Assembly (NCBI GenBank): GCA_947632555.1 | Contig: CANRPU010000001.1 | Location: 124,001 to 188,000, forward strand | Length of the DNA: 64,000 nucleotides | From: an uncultured Lachnospiraceae bacterium | GTDB lineage: Bacteria; Bacillota; Clostridia; Lachnospirales; Lachnospiraceae | Reading direction: 5' to 3' | Part shown: positions 1 to 9,740 of the stretch, one piece after another | Position numbering within the stretch: position 1 is the first letter of the stretch | Layout: every line of letters begins with the position of its first letter | Translations under genes and position numbers: made by a program | The notes under the pieces: model-generated | Databases searched by the model: none | Told to the model about the DNA's origin: nothing | Seen by the model: only the letters and a program-made list of their open reading frames with translations

Positions 1-1351
1 TGTCATACATCTCCAACATCATATCCCACAGCGTCTTACCTTCGTTTTTGCAGTAAGCCGCCGCTTCACAGAGGCACATCACCGCCACGCAGGCGTCCTT
101 GTCCCTGGCATGGGTGCCCGCCAGACAGCCGTAGCTCTCTTCCAGGCCGAACACATAGTTGTTGGATCCCGTCTGCTCAAAGAACTTGATCTGCTCCCCG
201 ATATACTTAAAGCCGGTCAGGACTTCTATCAGCTTTACCCCATACGCTTTGGTGATCACTCCCGCCATATTGGTGGTTACAATGGTGGTTACCAGCGCCG
301 GATCTTCAGGCATCAGCCCGCATTTGCTTCTCTCCCGCAAAATATATTCCGCGATCAGCATACCTGACATATTTCCCGTAAAAGGTACATATTCCCCGGT
401 CTTCTGATCCTTCGCGTATACGCCCAGACGATCCGCGTCGGGGTCCGTGGCCAGCACGATATCCGCGTCCTTCTCTTTTGCCAGACGCAGCGCGTAGGTA
501 AACGCCTTGGGATCCTCCGGATTGGGATATTCCAGGGTAGTAAAGTTGGGATCCGGATTCTCCTGCTCCGGCACCACGTATACATGCTTGAATCCCAGTT
601 CGGAAAGCACCCGTCTGACAGGTTTATTGCCGGTACCGCAGAGAGGCGTGTACACGATCTTAATATCGTCCGCGACTTTTTTGATGATCTCGGGATGGAT
701 GATCTGCTTTTTTAACTCTGCCATATAGGCATCGTCAATTTCCCTGCCGATCACCTGATAAAGACCGGCCTTTTGCGCATCGCTCTTGGACATGGTCTTA
801 ACCGTATGATAATCGGTGATGGCATTCACCTCCGCAATAATCTCCTTATCCCTGGGCGCGGTGATCTGCGCGCCGTCTTCCCAATATACCTTATAGCCGT
901 TATACTCAGGCGGGTTATGGCTGGCCGTTACCACAATACCGGAAATACAGCCCAGCTTGCGGAGCGCGAAAGAAAGCTCCGGAGTGGGACGCAGTTCATC
1001 GAACACATAAGCCTTGATGCCGTTCGCCGCCAGGCAGAGAGCCGCGGTATCCGCGAATTCAGGGGACATTCTCCGGGAATCATAGGCGATCGCCACGCCT
1101 CTTTCCCCGCCGCCCTGCTTCGTTATGTAATTGGCCAGTCCCTGTGTCGCTTTTCTTACCGTGTACACGTTCATGCGGTTGGTGCCGGCTCCTATCACAC
1201 CTCTGAGTCCGCCCGTTCCGAATTCCAGATCCTTGTAAAACCGGTCCTCTATTTCCTTTTCGTCATTGCGGATAGCCAGAAGCTCCTTTCTGGTATCCTC
1301 GTCAAAGTAATCGTTTTCCAGCCAAAACTGAAACGTACTCATATAGCTCAT
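1..1351 (-). CDS. pgcA: alpha-phosphoglucomutase, partial (C-terminus beyond window)
   Basis: Interconverts glucose-6-phosphate and glucose-1-phosphate in the cytoplasm. The first 450 codons are visible; about 120 C-terminal residues of the usual ~570 lie beyond base 1. The phosphoserine motif TASHNP puts the active serine near residue 144, the metal-binding loop DPDADR lies at about 303-308, and the sugar-binding FGLEESYG motif is near residue 400. The start at 1351 is chosen because an AGGAGG ribosome site lies 7 bases upstream; a second in-frame ATG follows at 1342. Its position next to the rml genes suggests it feeds RmlA with glucose-1-phosphate, but it has its own apparent promoter. The family assignment is secure from motifs. 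Confidence 0.93.
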   Translation of the reverse strand, partial: MSYMSTFQFWLENDYFDEDTRKELLAIRNDEKEIEDRFYKDLEFGTGGLRGVIGAGTNRMNVYTVRKATQGLANYITKQGGGERGVAIAYDSRRMSPEFADTAALCLAANGIKAYVFDELRPTPELSFALRKLGCISGIVVTASHNPPEYNGYKVYWEDGAQITAPRDKEIIAEVNAITDYHTVKTMSKSDAQKAGLYQVIGREIDDAYMAELKKQIIHPEIIKKVADDIKIVYTPLCGTGNKPVRRVLSELGFKHVYVVPEQENPDPNFTTLEYPNPEDPKAFTYALRLAKEKDADIVLATDPDADRLGVYAKDQKTGEYVPFTGNMSGMLIAEYILRERSKCGLMPEDPALVTTIVTTNMAGVITKAYGVKLIEVLTGFKYIGEQIKFFEQTGSNNYVFGLEESYGCLAGTHARDKDACVAVMCLCEAAAYCKNEGKTLWDMMLEMYD

Positions 1352-1431
1352 AGCTCGTCCTCCTGTTTTTTCTACGGTTTATATATAGATTTCCTATACC
1401 GGTCAGTTATATATAAGCCTTCCTGGCTCTA

Positions 1432-1437
1432 AGTATA
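1432..1437 (-). promoter_or_regulatory. extended -10 promoter element for pgcA
   Basis: Read on the minus strand, TGGTATACT forms an extended -10 (TGn-TATACT) about 80 bases before the pgcA start. No good -35 hexamer lies 17 bases upstream. Position and sequence support a promoter, but this is inference. Confidence 0.45.
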
Positions 1438-1474
1438 CCAGATTTTTCCTCACAATAAAAGAACATTTCCTCTC

Positions 1475-3529
1475 TTATATGAGTTTTTTGACCGACTGCG
1501 CCATATCCTGCGCCACGGCCAGCGGCAGTCTGGCAATCTCCATCCTGAGGCACAGGATATTTTCCGCCCGGGGAGAAAGCGCATCCGCCTGAATGTACAT
1601 ATTGGGGTCTTTAGTGGGAAATACGATCCCGTCCGCGGGTTTCAACAGCCTTCCGTTGGCGGTAAAAATCTTGGGGTCCCGCAGGGGGATCTTCGCGCCG
1701 TTCCATGTCATTTCCAGGATCTTCACCACACAGGCATCCATACAGGGATCTATCCGCAGTACACGTACGTTTCCGTCCACCCGCAGTTCCATTTCGATCT
1801 CCTGCTCTCCCTGATAGGCATCCGGTACAAAATAGGAGTCCTCTTCGGAAAAGTCATCTCCCCTGTTTTCATACACCTGCACCCGGTTGACCAGTGCGCC
1901 GGTCTCCAGTTTTTCCATCCACTTTAACGGCTGTATGACCCTCTGTCCCAGAACATTGCGGATCTCCGCCATGGACAGGTTTTTACCCGTCACAAACTTC
2001 TGGAACTCCCGCTCCTGCTCTCTGTAGTATTCGGCTTCTTCCGGCGTAATACGCAGCTCGTCCAGAATGGCGTCCAGATCCAGTTTATTTCTCTTTTCAT
2101 CCTCCAGCAGATAGCAGTAAACGGCTCTGAAAGCCAGCTCCTTCGTTTCCATCTCCTTGCCGAAGGTCCACTCATAGTCAATGACATTCCAGACATCCCC
2201 CTGCACGATAATATTGCCGAAGGTCAGATCAAAGTCCGCCGCCGGATATTCCTCACGGTAGCCCGTCCTCTCCACATATTCCGCAAACAGTTTCCGAAAC
2301 CGCTCCTGATCATCCCTTTCCAGACATTCGTCCAACAGCTCCGACAACCGTCTGCCTTCCAGAAACTCAAACGAGCACCAGACCTTTTCCCCCTCCTCGT
2401 GCAGTTCGCAGGCGTTGATCTCCAGCCGGCCGCCTTCATAGCGCTTCCGCAGATCTTCAAAGGCCATCGCCATTCCCCGCACATGTTCTACAGCTTCCCC
2501 GCACAAAGGGTGTTTTTCCACAAGCAGTTTTCCCTCTCCGCCGCGCCGGATCTCCGTGCGGATCCGATATTCGGGCGCGCGGTCGCTGGAATATTTCGCG
2601 AATTTCACATCAAAGCCGCTTCCGATCACCACCAGATAAGAATTGGCAAACACAGGGAAAAGGCCGTCTTCCACAACGCCGTCAAAGGCGTGGCTCTCGT
2701 CAAACAAAAGCATCCTGTCCCTGTCAAAATTGCGCAGATTATCGGAGAGTTCTCCTTTTCCCGGCAGATACTCGTCCGAATACAACGCCGTCATGAATTT
2801 GTAATCCGGATACGGGTAATAGAACTGATATTCCTCGATCCCGCAGGCGGCAAAAAGTTTTTCCAGTCCTTTTCTGGAAAAAGTCCTGACGCCACCTCCT
2901 CCGGCGTAGTTTTCGATCCCGGAAAAATAGCTCCCCAGATGATCTTCCCTGCAGCCGGCGAAATATTTCATACCGTACTTGTTTTCAATGGCAATGACCA
3001 CCCTGCCGCCTTTTTTCAGATGCCTCATCAAAAGGCGCAGGAATTTTTCAAAAGGCTTTTCTCTGCCCATGTAGCTTTGACCGTACTCCAGCACTCCTAC
3101 CAGAAAAATATAGTCAAAGTCCTCCGACAGCACCGGTTCGATATCCTTAAAATTTCCCACATGGATGGTCACGTTGCCGCATTCGCTGTTCCGGTAAGCG
3201 TTTATCATACTCCGCTTTTTTGACAGGTCAACGCATACCACTTCACCGCTCTTCCGCGCCAGAGCGCCTGTAACGGCTCCGCAGCCGCTTCCCACCTCCA
3301 GCACTTTCTCCGTTCCCTCCATGGGGATCCAGTCCACGATATTTTCCCGCTGGGAAGAAAGATGATACAAGATCGGCCATTGCGCCTTTTCCTCTATTAT
3401 GCGCTGATATTCTATCCCCGCATAATTCCTTACGATCTCCAGCAGCTCGTCCTCCACCTGTCCGTCACAGTACAGGTCCTCACCCGGGTAAAAAGTATAA
3501 TCCAGTTTTATCTTTCCGATCTCTTCCAT
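1475..3529 (-). CDS. WbdD-like SAM methyltransferase fused to kinase-like domain
   Basis: This 684-residue protein begins with a class I SAM-dependent methyltransferase: motif I VLEVGSGCGAVTGAL is at residues 76-90 and an acidic DLS follows at 101-103. From about residue 330 the sequence resembles the kinase/aminoglycoside-phosphotransferase fold. DLTFGN at 434-439 matches the catalytic Asp...Asn loop, and VIDYEW, with Asp451, matches the metal-binding Asp. The last ~150 residues (about 550-684) look beta-rich and unassigned. This order of domains is that of WbdD, which methylates and phosphorylates the non-reducing end of E. coli O9a chains to stop growth and mark them for export. It lies 18 bases after wzt in the same operon, which fits a chain-terminator role. 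The function is inferred from architecture and context; the protein could instead modify another sugar or lipid carrier. Confidence 0.7.
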   Translation of the reverse strand: MEEIGKIKLDYTFYPGEDLYCDGQVEDELLEIVRNYAGIEYQRIIEEKAQWPILYHLSSQRENIVDWIPMEGTEKVLEVGSGCGAVTGALARKSGEVVCVDLSKKRSMINAYRNSECGNVTIHVGNFKDIEPVLSEDFDYIFLVGVLEYGQSYMGREKPFEKFLRLLMRHLKKGGRVVIAIENKYGMKYFAGCREDHLGSYFSGIENYAGGGGVRTFSRKGLEKLFAACGIEEYQFYYPYPDYKFMTALYSDEYLPGKGELSDNLRNFDRDRMLLFDESHAFDGVVEDGLFPVFANSYLVVIGSGFDVKFAKYSSDRAPEYRIRTEIRRGGEGKLLVEKHPLCGEAVEHVRGMAMAFEDLRKRYEGGRLEINACELHEEGEKVWCSFEFLEGRRLSELLDECLERDDQERFRKLFAEYVERTGYREEYPAADFDLTFGNIIVQGDVWNVIDYEWTFGKEMETKELAFRAVYCYLLEDEKRNKLDLDAILDELRITPEEAEYYREQEREFQKFVTGKNLSMAEIRNVLGQRVIQPLKWMEKLETGALVNRVQVYENRGDDFSEEDSYFVPDAYQGEQEIEMELRVDGNVRVLRIDPCMDACVVKILEMTWNGAKIPLRDPKIFTANGRLLKPADGIVFPTKDPNMYIQADALSPRAENILCLRMEIARLPLAVAQDMAQSVKKLI

Positions 3530-3547
3530 CCCGATACCCCGTTCCCT

Positions 3548-4831
3548 TCAGGCTTCCTGCCGGTACGGGATCACTTTCTCTCCCCGCCGGGAAATCGTTT
3601 CCACCGTGACCCGGGAGTTCATATCAAAGAATCCCACCGTATCCTTGTCCGACACCACCGTTACGTTTAAAACGTCATAAAGCCTGTGATAAACCTGAAA
3701 ATCACTTCCGTTATAACCCGTTACGCCCAAAGAAAGCAGATATTCTCCTCCCTGCAGGCTCATGGTCTGCGTAAAAGAGATCTCCTTTTCCTCTCCGGCC
3801 TCCACCGGTTCCAGAAACGCCTTTTCCACCATGCTGTTGGTACCGGTAATTTCCGTTCCCTTAATGTTCTTAAAGGTAAACGCAAAAATCGGCGCCGCGA
3901 TCCGCTCATAAAATTTCACCCGCATACGAATCGTGAAGGAAGAGCCCTTAATAACAGCCGTGGTTTTCATATTTTTCTCATCCGCTATATAAAACTCCGT
4001 GATCTCCGCCTGTTTTGTTCCGTACTCCAGAAGTTCCGGATTTAACGCGCTGTCGATAACATCTTCCTTCCCGTCTTCCACTTCATACTGTCCCGCCAGC
4101 ACCTGCTTAAAAGCATCGATCATCTCCTTGGGTTTTCCTTCTCCCAGCAGATTCCCCTGGTTGAGCAGATATACCCTGTCACAGTATTTGCTGATGCTGC
4201 TCAGGTCGTGGCTGACAAAAACAATGGTTTTTCCCTGTTTTTTAAACTCTTCAAACTTCTGATAACATTTCGCCTGAAAGAACACGTCCCCTACGGAAAG
4301 CGCTTCGTCCACGATCAGGATCTCCGGTTCAATATTGATCGCCACGGCAAAGGCCAGCCGGACAAACATACCGCTGGAATAGGTCTTTACCGGCTGATAC
4401 ACATAATCCCCGATATCCGCGAATCTCAGGATCTCCGGCAGTCTTTCATCAATTTCCTTTTCGGAAAACCCCATCATGGTGCCGTTCAGATACACGTTTT
4501 CTATGCCGTTGTATTCCATGTTAAAGCCGGCGCCCAGCTCCAGCAGCGCGGAAATACGCCCGTCCACCTCTACCTTTCCGGCAGTCGGGTTCACTACGCC
4601 GGTTATGATCTTCAGGATCGTGGATTTTCCCGAGCCGTTGGTACCGATGATGCCCACGGTTTCTCCCTGAAAGATCTCCATGTCGATCCCGTTTAAGGCA
4701 TAGTGCTCCTTTACGCCGCCCCGCTTAAAACCAAACGCCTCCTTCAGTCTGTCGGAAGGTTTGTTATACAGCTTATACACTTTTTTTAAGCCGCTTACCC
4801 GTATGGCAATTTTTTTCGTCATTTCTTCCAT
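3548..4831 (-). CDS. wzt: polysaccharide ABC transporter ATPase with C-terminal extra domain
   Basis: This is the ATPase of a Wzm/Wzt (TagGH-like) exporter acting at the inner face of the membrane. Walker A GTNGSGKST is at 63-71, the short signature YSSGM at 151-155 (typical of this subfamily), Walker B ILIVDEAL at 171-178 and the H-loop SHD at 207-209. At 427 residues it is about 170 longer than a bare Wzt. Residues ~265-415 look like a beta-sandwich of the Wzt C-terminal type, which in E. coli O9a recognises the capped chain end. The start is uncertain between 4831 and 4822 because neither has a strong ribosome site. Its neighbours are the permease upstream and the putative chain terminator downstream. 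Confidence 0.88.
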   Translation of the reverse strand: MEEMTKKIAIRVSGLKKVYKLYNKPSDRLKEAFGFKRGGVKEHYALNGIDMEIFQGETVGIIGTNGSGKSTILKIITGVVNPTAGKVEVDGRISALLELGAGFNMEYNGIENVYLNGTMMGFSEKEIDERLPEILRFADIGDYVYQPVKTYSSGMFVRLAFAVAINIEPEILIVDEALSVGDVFFQAKCYQKFEEFKKQGKTIVFVSHDLSSISKYCDRVYLLNQGNLLGEGKPKEMIDAFKQVLAGQYEVEDGKEDVIDSALNPELLEYGTKQAEITEFYIADEKNMKTTAVIKGSSFTIRMRVKFYERIAAPIFAFTFKNIKGTEITGTNSMVEKAFLEPVEAGEEKEISFTQTMSLQGGEYLLSLGVTGYNGSDFQVYHRLYDVLNVTVVSDKDTVGFFDMNSRVTVETISRRGEKVIPYRQEA

Positions 4832-4906
4832 ATTTTCCGTTTCCCCGCGCTTACAGCGTATCTCATTCCCGCAATAGATAGAATATACGCTGTCTTTCCC
4901 TGAAGC

Positions 4907-5899
4907 CTACAGCACGTCCGCAAAATGTATTTTCAATCTTTTAAAGACCAGCGCGCCCAGTCCGAACAGCACTACCGTGATGATCCAGAAATACATAGTG
5001 GAAAAGAAATCTTCAAAAAACCAGGAATGCCCGTATATAGCATCCCGGTATCCGTTTACGATATACACCATGGGATTCAGTTTTAAAAATTTCCCCCAGA
5101 TTTCAGAAACAGCGCCAAAATCCCACATAATGGGCGTGGCCCACATGCCGATCTGCAGCACGATCGCCAGGATCTGGGAAATGTCCCGCATGAACACCAC
5201 CAGCGCGCAGGTCGTATAACTTAAGGCCAGCACCAGTACAAAAGTGCAAAAGCTGTAATAAAAGATCTGCAGCGTATAAACAGTGGGAAAATAACCGTAC
5301 AGTGCGGCGATCAGTACCAGTACGCCCACAAAAAACACATGGATAAAGGTAGCGCCGATGACTTTGATAATGGGAAGAATACTGATCTTGAAGACCACCT
5401 TTTTTACCAGATAATTGTATTCCAGCAGCGCATTCGTCCCATTGGTCCATGCCTCGGTAAAATAGAACCACGGCACCAGCCCGGCGGTGAGAAACAGCAC
5501 AAAAGGAACCTCTTCGTTTCCTCTCATGGCCCTTCCCGCCCCATGCATGATCACGTCAAAGACCAGCCAGTACATGACCACCGTCACCACGGGCTGCACC
5601 ATCGCCCATACAATGCCCAGATAGGAACCCGCGTAACGCTTCTTAAAATCATTTTTAGCCAGCTTCCAGATCAGATGACGATTCTGATACAGTTCCACCG
5701 GCAGTGTTGTCACTTTTTCATACAGCAGGATAAAAACAGCGCAGGAAAAAGCGATCACCGTACAGGAAATCACCTTTTTTAAAAGTTCCTCCTGCTGGTC
5801 CGCGGCAGGATTATGATGTAAAATGATCACGGCAGCCATCGCCAGCGCCGCCGCGCAGAACAGGGCGATTCCTACCCTCTTAGAAACTTTTTCTTTCAT
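4907..5899 (-). CDS. wzm: polysaccharide ABC transporter permease
   Basis: This is the membrane half of the exporter, an ABC-2 permease of 330 residues. The core with the FKKRYAGSYLG amphipathic segment begins near residue 70 and has about six membrane helices. Two further hydrophobic segments at about 8-27 and 42-60 precede the core, whereas plain Wzm proteins are about 260 residues. The start at 5899 is preferred over a longer reading from 6067, because it has an AGGAG site and its ATGA overlaps the rmlC stop by 4 bases, a sign of translational coupling. The longer reading would run through rmlC. It partners with the ATPase immediately downstream. Confidence 0.9.
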   Translation of the reverse strand: MKEKVSKRVGIALFCAAALAMAAVIILHHNPAADQQEELLKKVISCTVIAFSCAVFILLYEKVTTLPVELYQNRHLIWKLAKNDFKKRYAGSYLGIVWAMVQPVVTVVMYWLVFDVIMHGAGRAMRGNEEVPFVLFLTAGLVPWFYFTEAWTNGTNALLEYNYLVKKVVFKISILPIIKVIGATFIHVFFVGVLVLIAALYGYFPTVYTLQIFYYSFCTFVLVLALSYTTCALVVFMRDISQILAIVLQIGMWATPIMWDFGAVSEIWGKFLKLNPMVYIVNGYRDAIYGHSWFFEDFFSTMYFWIITVVLFGLGALVFKRLKIHFADVL

Positions 5900-6468
5900 T
5901 CCCGCTCCTGTCGCATCCGGTCCCTGAAATCCCGCAGGCTCCCCCACTTTGTATCCTTTTCGGAAAGGATCAGCTGAACGCCTTCCTGCAGGGGCCATTT
6001 GATCCCGATATCCGGGTCGTTCCACAAAATGCCGCCTTCGTCCCCCGGATGATAGAAATCCGAGCATTTATAGCAAAACTCCGCGTATTCCGAAAGTACC
6101 AGAAAACCATGGGCAAAATTTTTCGGTATAAAAAGCTGCTTCTTATTCTCCTCGCTCAGGATCTCCCCATGCCAGCAGCCAAAAGTCGCGGAGTCCGGCC
6201 GGAGATCTACCATGACGTCAAAAACCTCGCCCCGGATCACCCTCACCAGTTTATCCTGTGGAAACTCTTTCTGGAAATGCAGTCCCCGCAGCACTCCCTG
6301 TCTGGACGCGGACTGGTTGTCCTGCACAAAGATCTGCGGGATCCCGGCATCCCGGTAATCATTGTAATGATAGGTTTCCGTAAAATATCCTCGCTCATCG
6401 CCGAAAACCTGCGGCGTGATGATCTTCACGCCTTCTATCCGGCATGTTTCCACGGTGATCTTTCCCAT
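5896..6468 (-). CDS. rmlC: dTDP-4-dehydrorhamnose 3,5-epimerase
   Basis: Converts dTDP-4-dehydro-6-deoxy-D-glucose to the L-lyxo form in dTDP-L-rhamnose synthesis. The 190-residue cupin has the usual length. GVLRGLHFQ carries the catalytic His64, and EFCYKCSDFYHP at about 130-141 carries the conserved tyrosine region, followed by NDPDIGIKWP. A GGAGG site precedes the ATG. It lies between the smaller GH25 gene and wzm, with a 4-base overlap to wzm. The last enzyme of the pathway, RmlD, is not in the window. Confidence 0.95.
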   Translation of the reverse strand: MGKITVETCRIEGVKIITPQVFGDERGYFTETYHYNDYRDAGIPQIFVQDNQSASRQGVLRGLHFQKEFPQDKLVRVIRGEVFDVMVDLRPDSATFGCWHGEILSEENKKQLFIPKNFAHGFLVLSEYAEFCYKCSDFYHPGDEGGILWNDPDIGIKWPLQEGVQLILSEKDTKWGSLRDFRDRMRQERE

Positions 6469-6480
6469 ATATAGTCCTCC

Positions 6481-7743
6481 TTAATATCCCAGATAACTGA
6501 CATCCAGGTCCACATTGCCGGCGATGCCGTCTATGCTTCCCTGCGAAGTATACTGCCACATCTGATAGTATCCCTGATAGATCGGGGCACTACGGTATTC
6601 GGCAAGCCATATCACGTATTTTTCCAGGGAGGCGGCATCCACCCGGTTGTTGTACCAGTTCCGGCTGGCGTATACCCCGCCCTCGTAACCGGCATTTTCC
6701 ACGGTACGGCAGAACGCATCGCACACCATCGTCCTGGTTTCCACATCCAGTCCGTCCGCCCTGCCATGGCCTCCCGCCCCTTCCGTATCAATAAACACCG
6801 GATACGTAATGTCGTAATCCCTTATCAGGCTCACCACCATACTGGCTTCTTCCACTGCTTCCACCTCGTTGACGGCCTGCGTGAAAAAATAGATCCCCAC
6901 TTTTACTCCGGCGGCCAAAGCGCCCTTCACATTCTGTTGAAAGCGAGGGTCTTCCACCAGCGCCCCGGTCACGGAACCCCGGTACCCGCAGCGGATAATG
7001 GCATATTCCACTCCCGCGTCCCGCACCCGATCCCAGTCAATTTCTCCCTGCCACTTGGACACGTCGATCCCCATCTCGCCATTGCTCAAAGGCCTGGGGA
7101 TCCCCGCCATTTCCGTAGAATCTCCGTCATCTACGGCCTGGGCGCTGTCCTCCGCTTGCGCGTCGATCTCCTCTTCGGTCCTGATCAGCAGATTGATATC
7201 GTCAATGACAAGGTATTCCACTTTATCTTTCACTCTGACCCTGGTACTGTCGGAAGGTACTCTGTATCCCGCGATGGGCTTTAAACTCACCTGATACTCC
7301 CCGGCCGGCAGATTTCCGATATAGACTACTCCGTCCCGGTCCAGGTCCTTATATTCGCCCACATTTTCCAGTTCTATAAAAAAACTTTCTCCCGTCACAG
7401 GCTCGTTTTCACTGTTCACTACCTGTATGCGCAGATCTTTTTCCACGCTGGTAACGATCAGGGACAACCTTGTCTGCTCTTCCATAAGACTGTCCAGAAA
7501 CGGATTGGTTTCCGGATCGAAAAAAGTGTCATCCCGCATAAACGCGGACAGATCATTCCCGATCATACCGCTTTGATAGATCCTGCCCGACCCTGTTTCC
7601 GGCACGGCCGTTTCCAGCGTAGATTCCTGTGTCTGCCCGTTGACGGGGCGCCGCGCGGAATTGAGCGCCAGTATCAGCAGCAAAGTAAACAGGATGACGG
7701 AAACCGCCGCCGTAATGGTGAGCCTTTTCAGCTTAGAGTCCAT
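6481..7743 (-). CDS. membrane-anchored GH25 muramidase-like protein (smaller paralogue)
   Basis: This 420-residue protein has one N-terminal membrane helix (about 7-29), a linker, a small beta domain (about 93-190) resembling SpaA/prealbumin-like folds, and a glycoside hydrolase family 25 domain (224-420). Candidate catalytic residues are Asp227 in GIDVSKWQG and the Asp319/Glu321 pair in VFIDTEG, so it looks active against peptidoglycan or a related wall glycan outside the cell. The ATG at 7743 is chosen over a TTG at 7755 because a GAGG site sits in the tail of rmlA, which it overlaps by 11 bases. Its beta and GH25 domains match those of the much larger protein at 9741-12722. Its placement inside the rml operon suggests wall remodelling linked to polysaccharide assembly. 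Confidence 0.85.
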   Translation of the reverse strand: MDSKLKRLTITAAVSVILFTLLLILALNSARRPVNGQTQESTLETAVPETGSGRIYQSGMIGNDLSAFMRDDTFFDPETNPFLDSLMEEQTRLSLIVTSVEKDLRIQVVNSENEPVTGESFFIELENVGEYKDLDRDGVVYIGNLPAGEYQVSLKPIAGYRVPSDSTRVRVKDKVEYLVIDDINLLIRTEEEIDAQAEDSAQAVDDGDSTEMAGIPRPLSNGEMGIDVSKWQGEIDWDRVRDAGVEYAIIRCGYRGSVTGALVEDPRFQQNVKGALAAGVKVGIYFFTQAVNEVEAVEEASMVVSLIRDYDITYPVFIDTEGAGGHGRADGLDVETRTMVCDAFCRTVENAGYEGGVYASRNWYNNRVDAASLEKYVIWLAEYRSAPIYQGYYQMWQYTSQGSIDGIAGNVDLDVSYLGY

Positions 7744-8602
7744 TTGCAACCTCAACTAAATATTTCCCGTAATTGGTCTTCATCAGGGGCTCCGCCAGAG
7801 CCATGAGCTGTTCTTTGGTGATAAATCCCCTTTTATACGCGATTTCTTCAATACAGGAAATATACAGGCCCTGCCGTTTCTGAAAAGCCGCCACAAAGTC
7901 CGCGGCATCCAGCAGCGCATCGTGATTTCCCGTATCCAGCCACGCGAATCCTCTTCCCAGCGTTTCCACTCTCAGACTGCCTCTTTCCAGATAAACGTTG
8001 TTGATGCTGGTAATCTCGATCTCTCCCCTGGCGGAGGGTTTGACATTCTTCGCTATTTCCACCACGTCATTGTCATAAAAATACAGACCGGGGACAGCGT
8101 AATTACTCCTGGGATGTTCCGGCTTCTCCTCAATGGAAAGAGCCTTTCCGTTTTCGTCAAATTCCACTACGCCGTATTCCTTGGGATCTCTGACGTAATA
8201 ACCGAAAATGGTGGCGCCGCTTTCCCTGGCCGCCGCTTCCCGCAGTACTTTTGAAAAGCTCTGCCCGTAAAAAATATTATCTCCCAGTACCAGCGCCACT
8301 CTGTCCTTGCCGATAAAATCGGCGCCGATGATAAACGCGTCCGCCAGACCCCTGGGTACCTCCTGCACCGCGTAGGAAAAGCTCATTCCCAGCTGTTCTC
8401 CGGTTCCCAGAAGTTCCTGAAACACCGGCAGATCCCTTTCGGTGGAAATGATCAGAACCTCCCTGATCCCCGCCAGCATCAGCGTGGACAGCGGATAATA
8501 TATCATAGGTTTGTCATAAACCGGCATGATCTGCTTGGAGATTGCCTTGGTAAGAGGATACAGTCTGGTTCCGGAGCCTCCGGCCAATATGATTCCCTTC
8601 AT
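7733..8602 (-). CDS. rmlA: glucose-1-phosphate thymidylyltransferase
   Basis: Makes dTDP-glucose from glucose-1-phosphate and dTTP. The 289-residue length is normal for the short RmlA type. The nucleotide-binding motif [11 protein letters not shown] is at 8-18, followed by the [16 protein letters not shown] segment, and [11 protein letters not shown] lies near 105-115. An AAAGGA site precedes the ATG. It sits between rmlB and the smaller GH25 gene and shares their transcript. Its product leads both to rhamnose (RmlC) and probably to the 4-amino sugar made by the aminotransferase at 15956-17101. Confidence 0.96.
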   Translation of the reverse strand: MKGIILAGGSGTRLYPLTKAISKQIMPVYDKPMIYYPLSTLMLAGIREVLIISTERDLPVFQELLGTGEQLGMSFSYAVQEVPRGLADAFIIGADFIGKDRVALVLGDNIFYGQSFSKVLREAAARESGATIFGYYVRDPKEYGVVEFDENGKALSIEEKPEHPRSNYAVPGLYFYDNDVVEIAKNVKPSARGEIEITSINNVYLERGSLRVETLGRGFAWLDTGNHDALLDAADFVAAFQKRQGLYISCIEEIAYKRGFITKEQLMALAEPLMKTNYGKYLVEVANGL

Positions 8603-8617
8603 ACACCCATTCCTTTC

Positions 8618-9703
8618 TCACTTGTTTCCGTACATATCGCTGTAATACTTCTGATAATCCCCGCTGGTCACATGCTTCATCCAGTCCTCGTGCTCAAAAT
8701 ACCACTGTATGGTCCTGCGAATGCCGTCCCTGAACTTGGTTTCCGGATACCAGCCTATGGCGTTCTTTATCTTGTCAGGCGCGATAGCGTACCTGCGGTC
8801 GTGTCCCTTGCGGTCCTCCACATAGGTGATCAGATCCTTGGTTACGGATTTTTTCCTGGGATCTTCTTCCGGGAGCATTTCCTGCAGCGTTTCTATGATG
8901 ATATTGACAATTTCAATATTCTGCTTTTCATTATGTCCGCCGATGTTGTAGGTCTGAAAAAGCTCCCCCTGCTCCTGCACCATATCAATGGCCTTGGCGT
9001 GGTCCTCCACGTACAGCCAGTCGCGCACATTTTTTCCGTCCCCATACACCGGCAGTTTTTTTCCGGACAGCGCGTTGTTGATAATGAGCGGGATCAGCTT
9101 TTCCGGGAACTGATACGGTCCATAATTATTGGAGCAGTTGGTAATGTTGGCCGGGAAACGGTAGGTATCCATATAGGCCTTGACCAGCATGTCCGAAGCC
9201 GCCTTGCTGGCGGAGTACGGGCTATGAGGATCATAAGGCGTGGTTTCGTAAAAGAAAGCGTTATCATCGTCGGGAAGAGAGCCGTACACCTCGTCCGTGG
9301 ATACATGCAGAAACTTTTTTCCTTCCCTGAATCCGCCGTCCGGCAGTTCCCACGCTGCCTTTGCGCAGTTTAACATGACCGCGGTCCCCAGTACATTCGT
9401 CCGTACGAAAACTTCAGGATCGCGGATGCTTCTGTCCACATGGCTTTCGGCGGCGAAATGCACCACCCGGTCGATATCGTTTTCCCTGAAGATCCTGCTG
9501 ATGGCATCTTTATCGCAGATATCGGCCTTTATAAAAGTATACCCGCTCCGATTCTCCACATCCTTCAGATTCTCCGGGTTTCCCGCGTACGTCAGGGCAT
9601 CCACATTGATGACGCGGATCTCATCCCCGTACTTCCGAAATATATAGTGAATATAGTTGGAACCGATAAATCCTGCTCCTCCCGTTACCAGATAAGTTCT
9701 CAT
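8618..9703 (-). CDS. rmlB: dTDP-glucose 4,6-dehydratase
   Basis: Makes dTDP-4-dehydro-6-deoxy-D-glucose, the branch-point sugar of this cluster. This is a short-chain dehydrogenase-type enzyme of 361 residues. The NAD motif GGAGFIGSN is at 8-16, the STDEVYG catalytic segment at about 135-141, and the YSASK (YxxxK) pair at Tyr163/Lys167. An AAGGAG site precedes the ATG. It is 15 bases before rmlA in the same direction. Length and motifs are typical. Confidence 0.96.
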   Translation of the reverse strand: MRTYLVTGGAGFIGSNYIHYIFRKYGDEIRVINVDALTYAGNPENLKDVENRSGYTFIKADICDKDAISRIFRENDIDRVVHFAAESHVDRSIRDPEVFVRTNVLGTAVMLNCAKAAWELPDGGFREGKKFLHVSTDEVYGSLPDDDNAFFYETTPYDPHSPYSASKAASDMLVKAYMDTYRFPANITNCSNNYGPYQFPEKLIPLIINNALSGKKLPVYGDGKNVRDWLYVEDHAKAIDMVQEQGELFQTYNIGGHNEKQNIEIVNIIIETLQEMLPEEDPRKKSVTKDLITYVEDRKGHDRRYAIAPDKIKNAIGWYPETKFRDGIRRTIQWYFEHEDWMKHVTSGDYQKYYSDMYGNK

Positions 9704-9740
9704 AATCCATCTCCTTCCGCGTTTTTATATGCTCATTTCC

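Noticed and set aside
2399-3223. 274-codon plus-strand frame opposite the methyltransferase-kinase gene
   Set aside because: No domain or ribosome site; the minus-strand protein has methyltransferase and kinase motifs.
5900-6067. Upstream extension of the wzm reading frame
   Set aside because: It lies wholly within rmlC; the ATG at 5899 has a ribosome site and an ATGA overlap.
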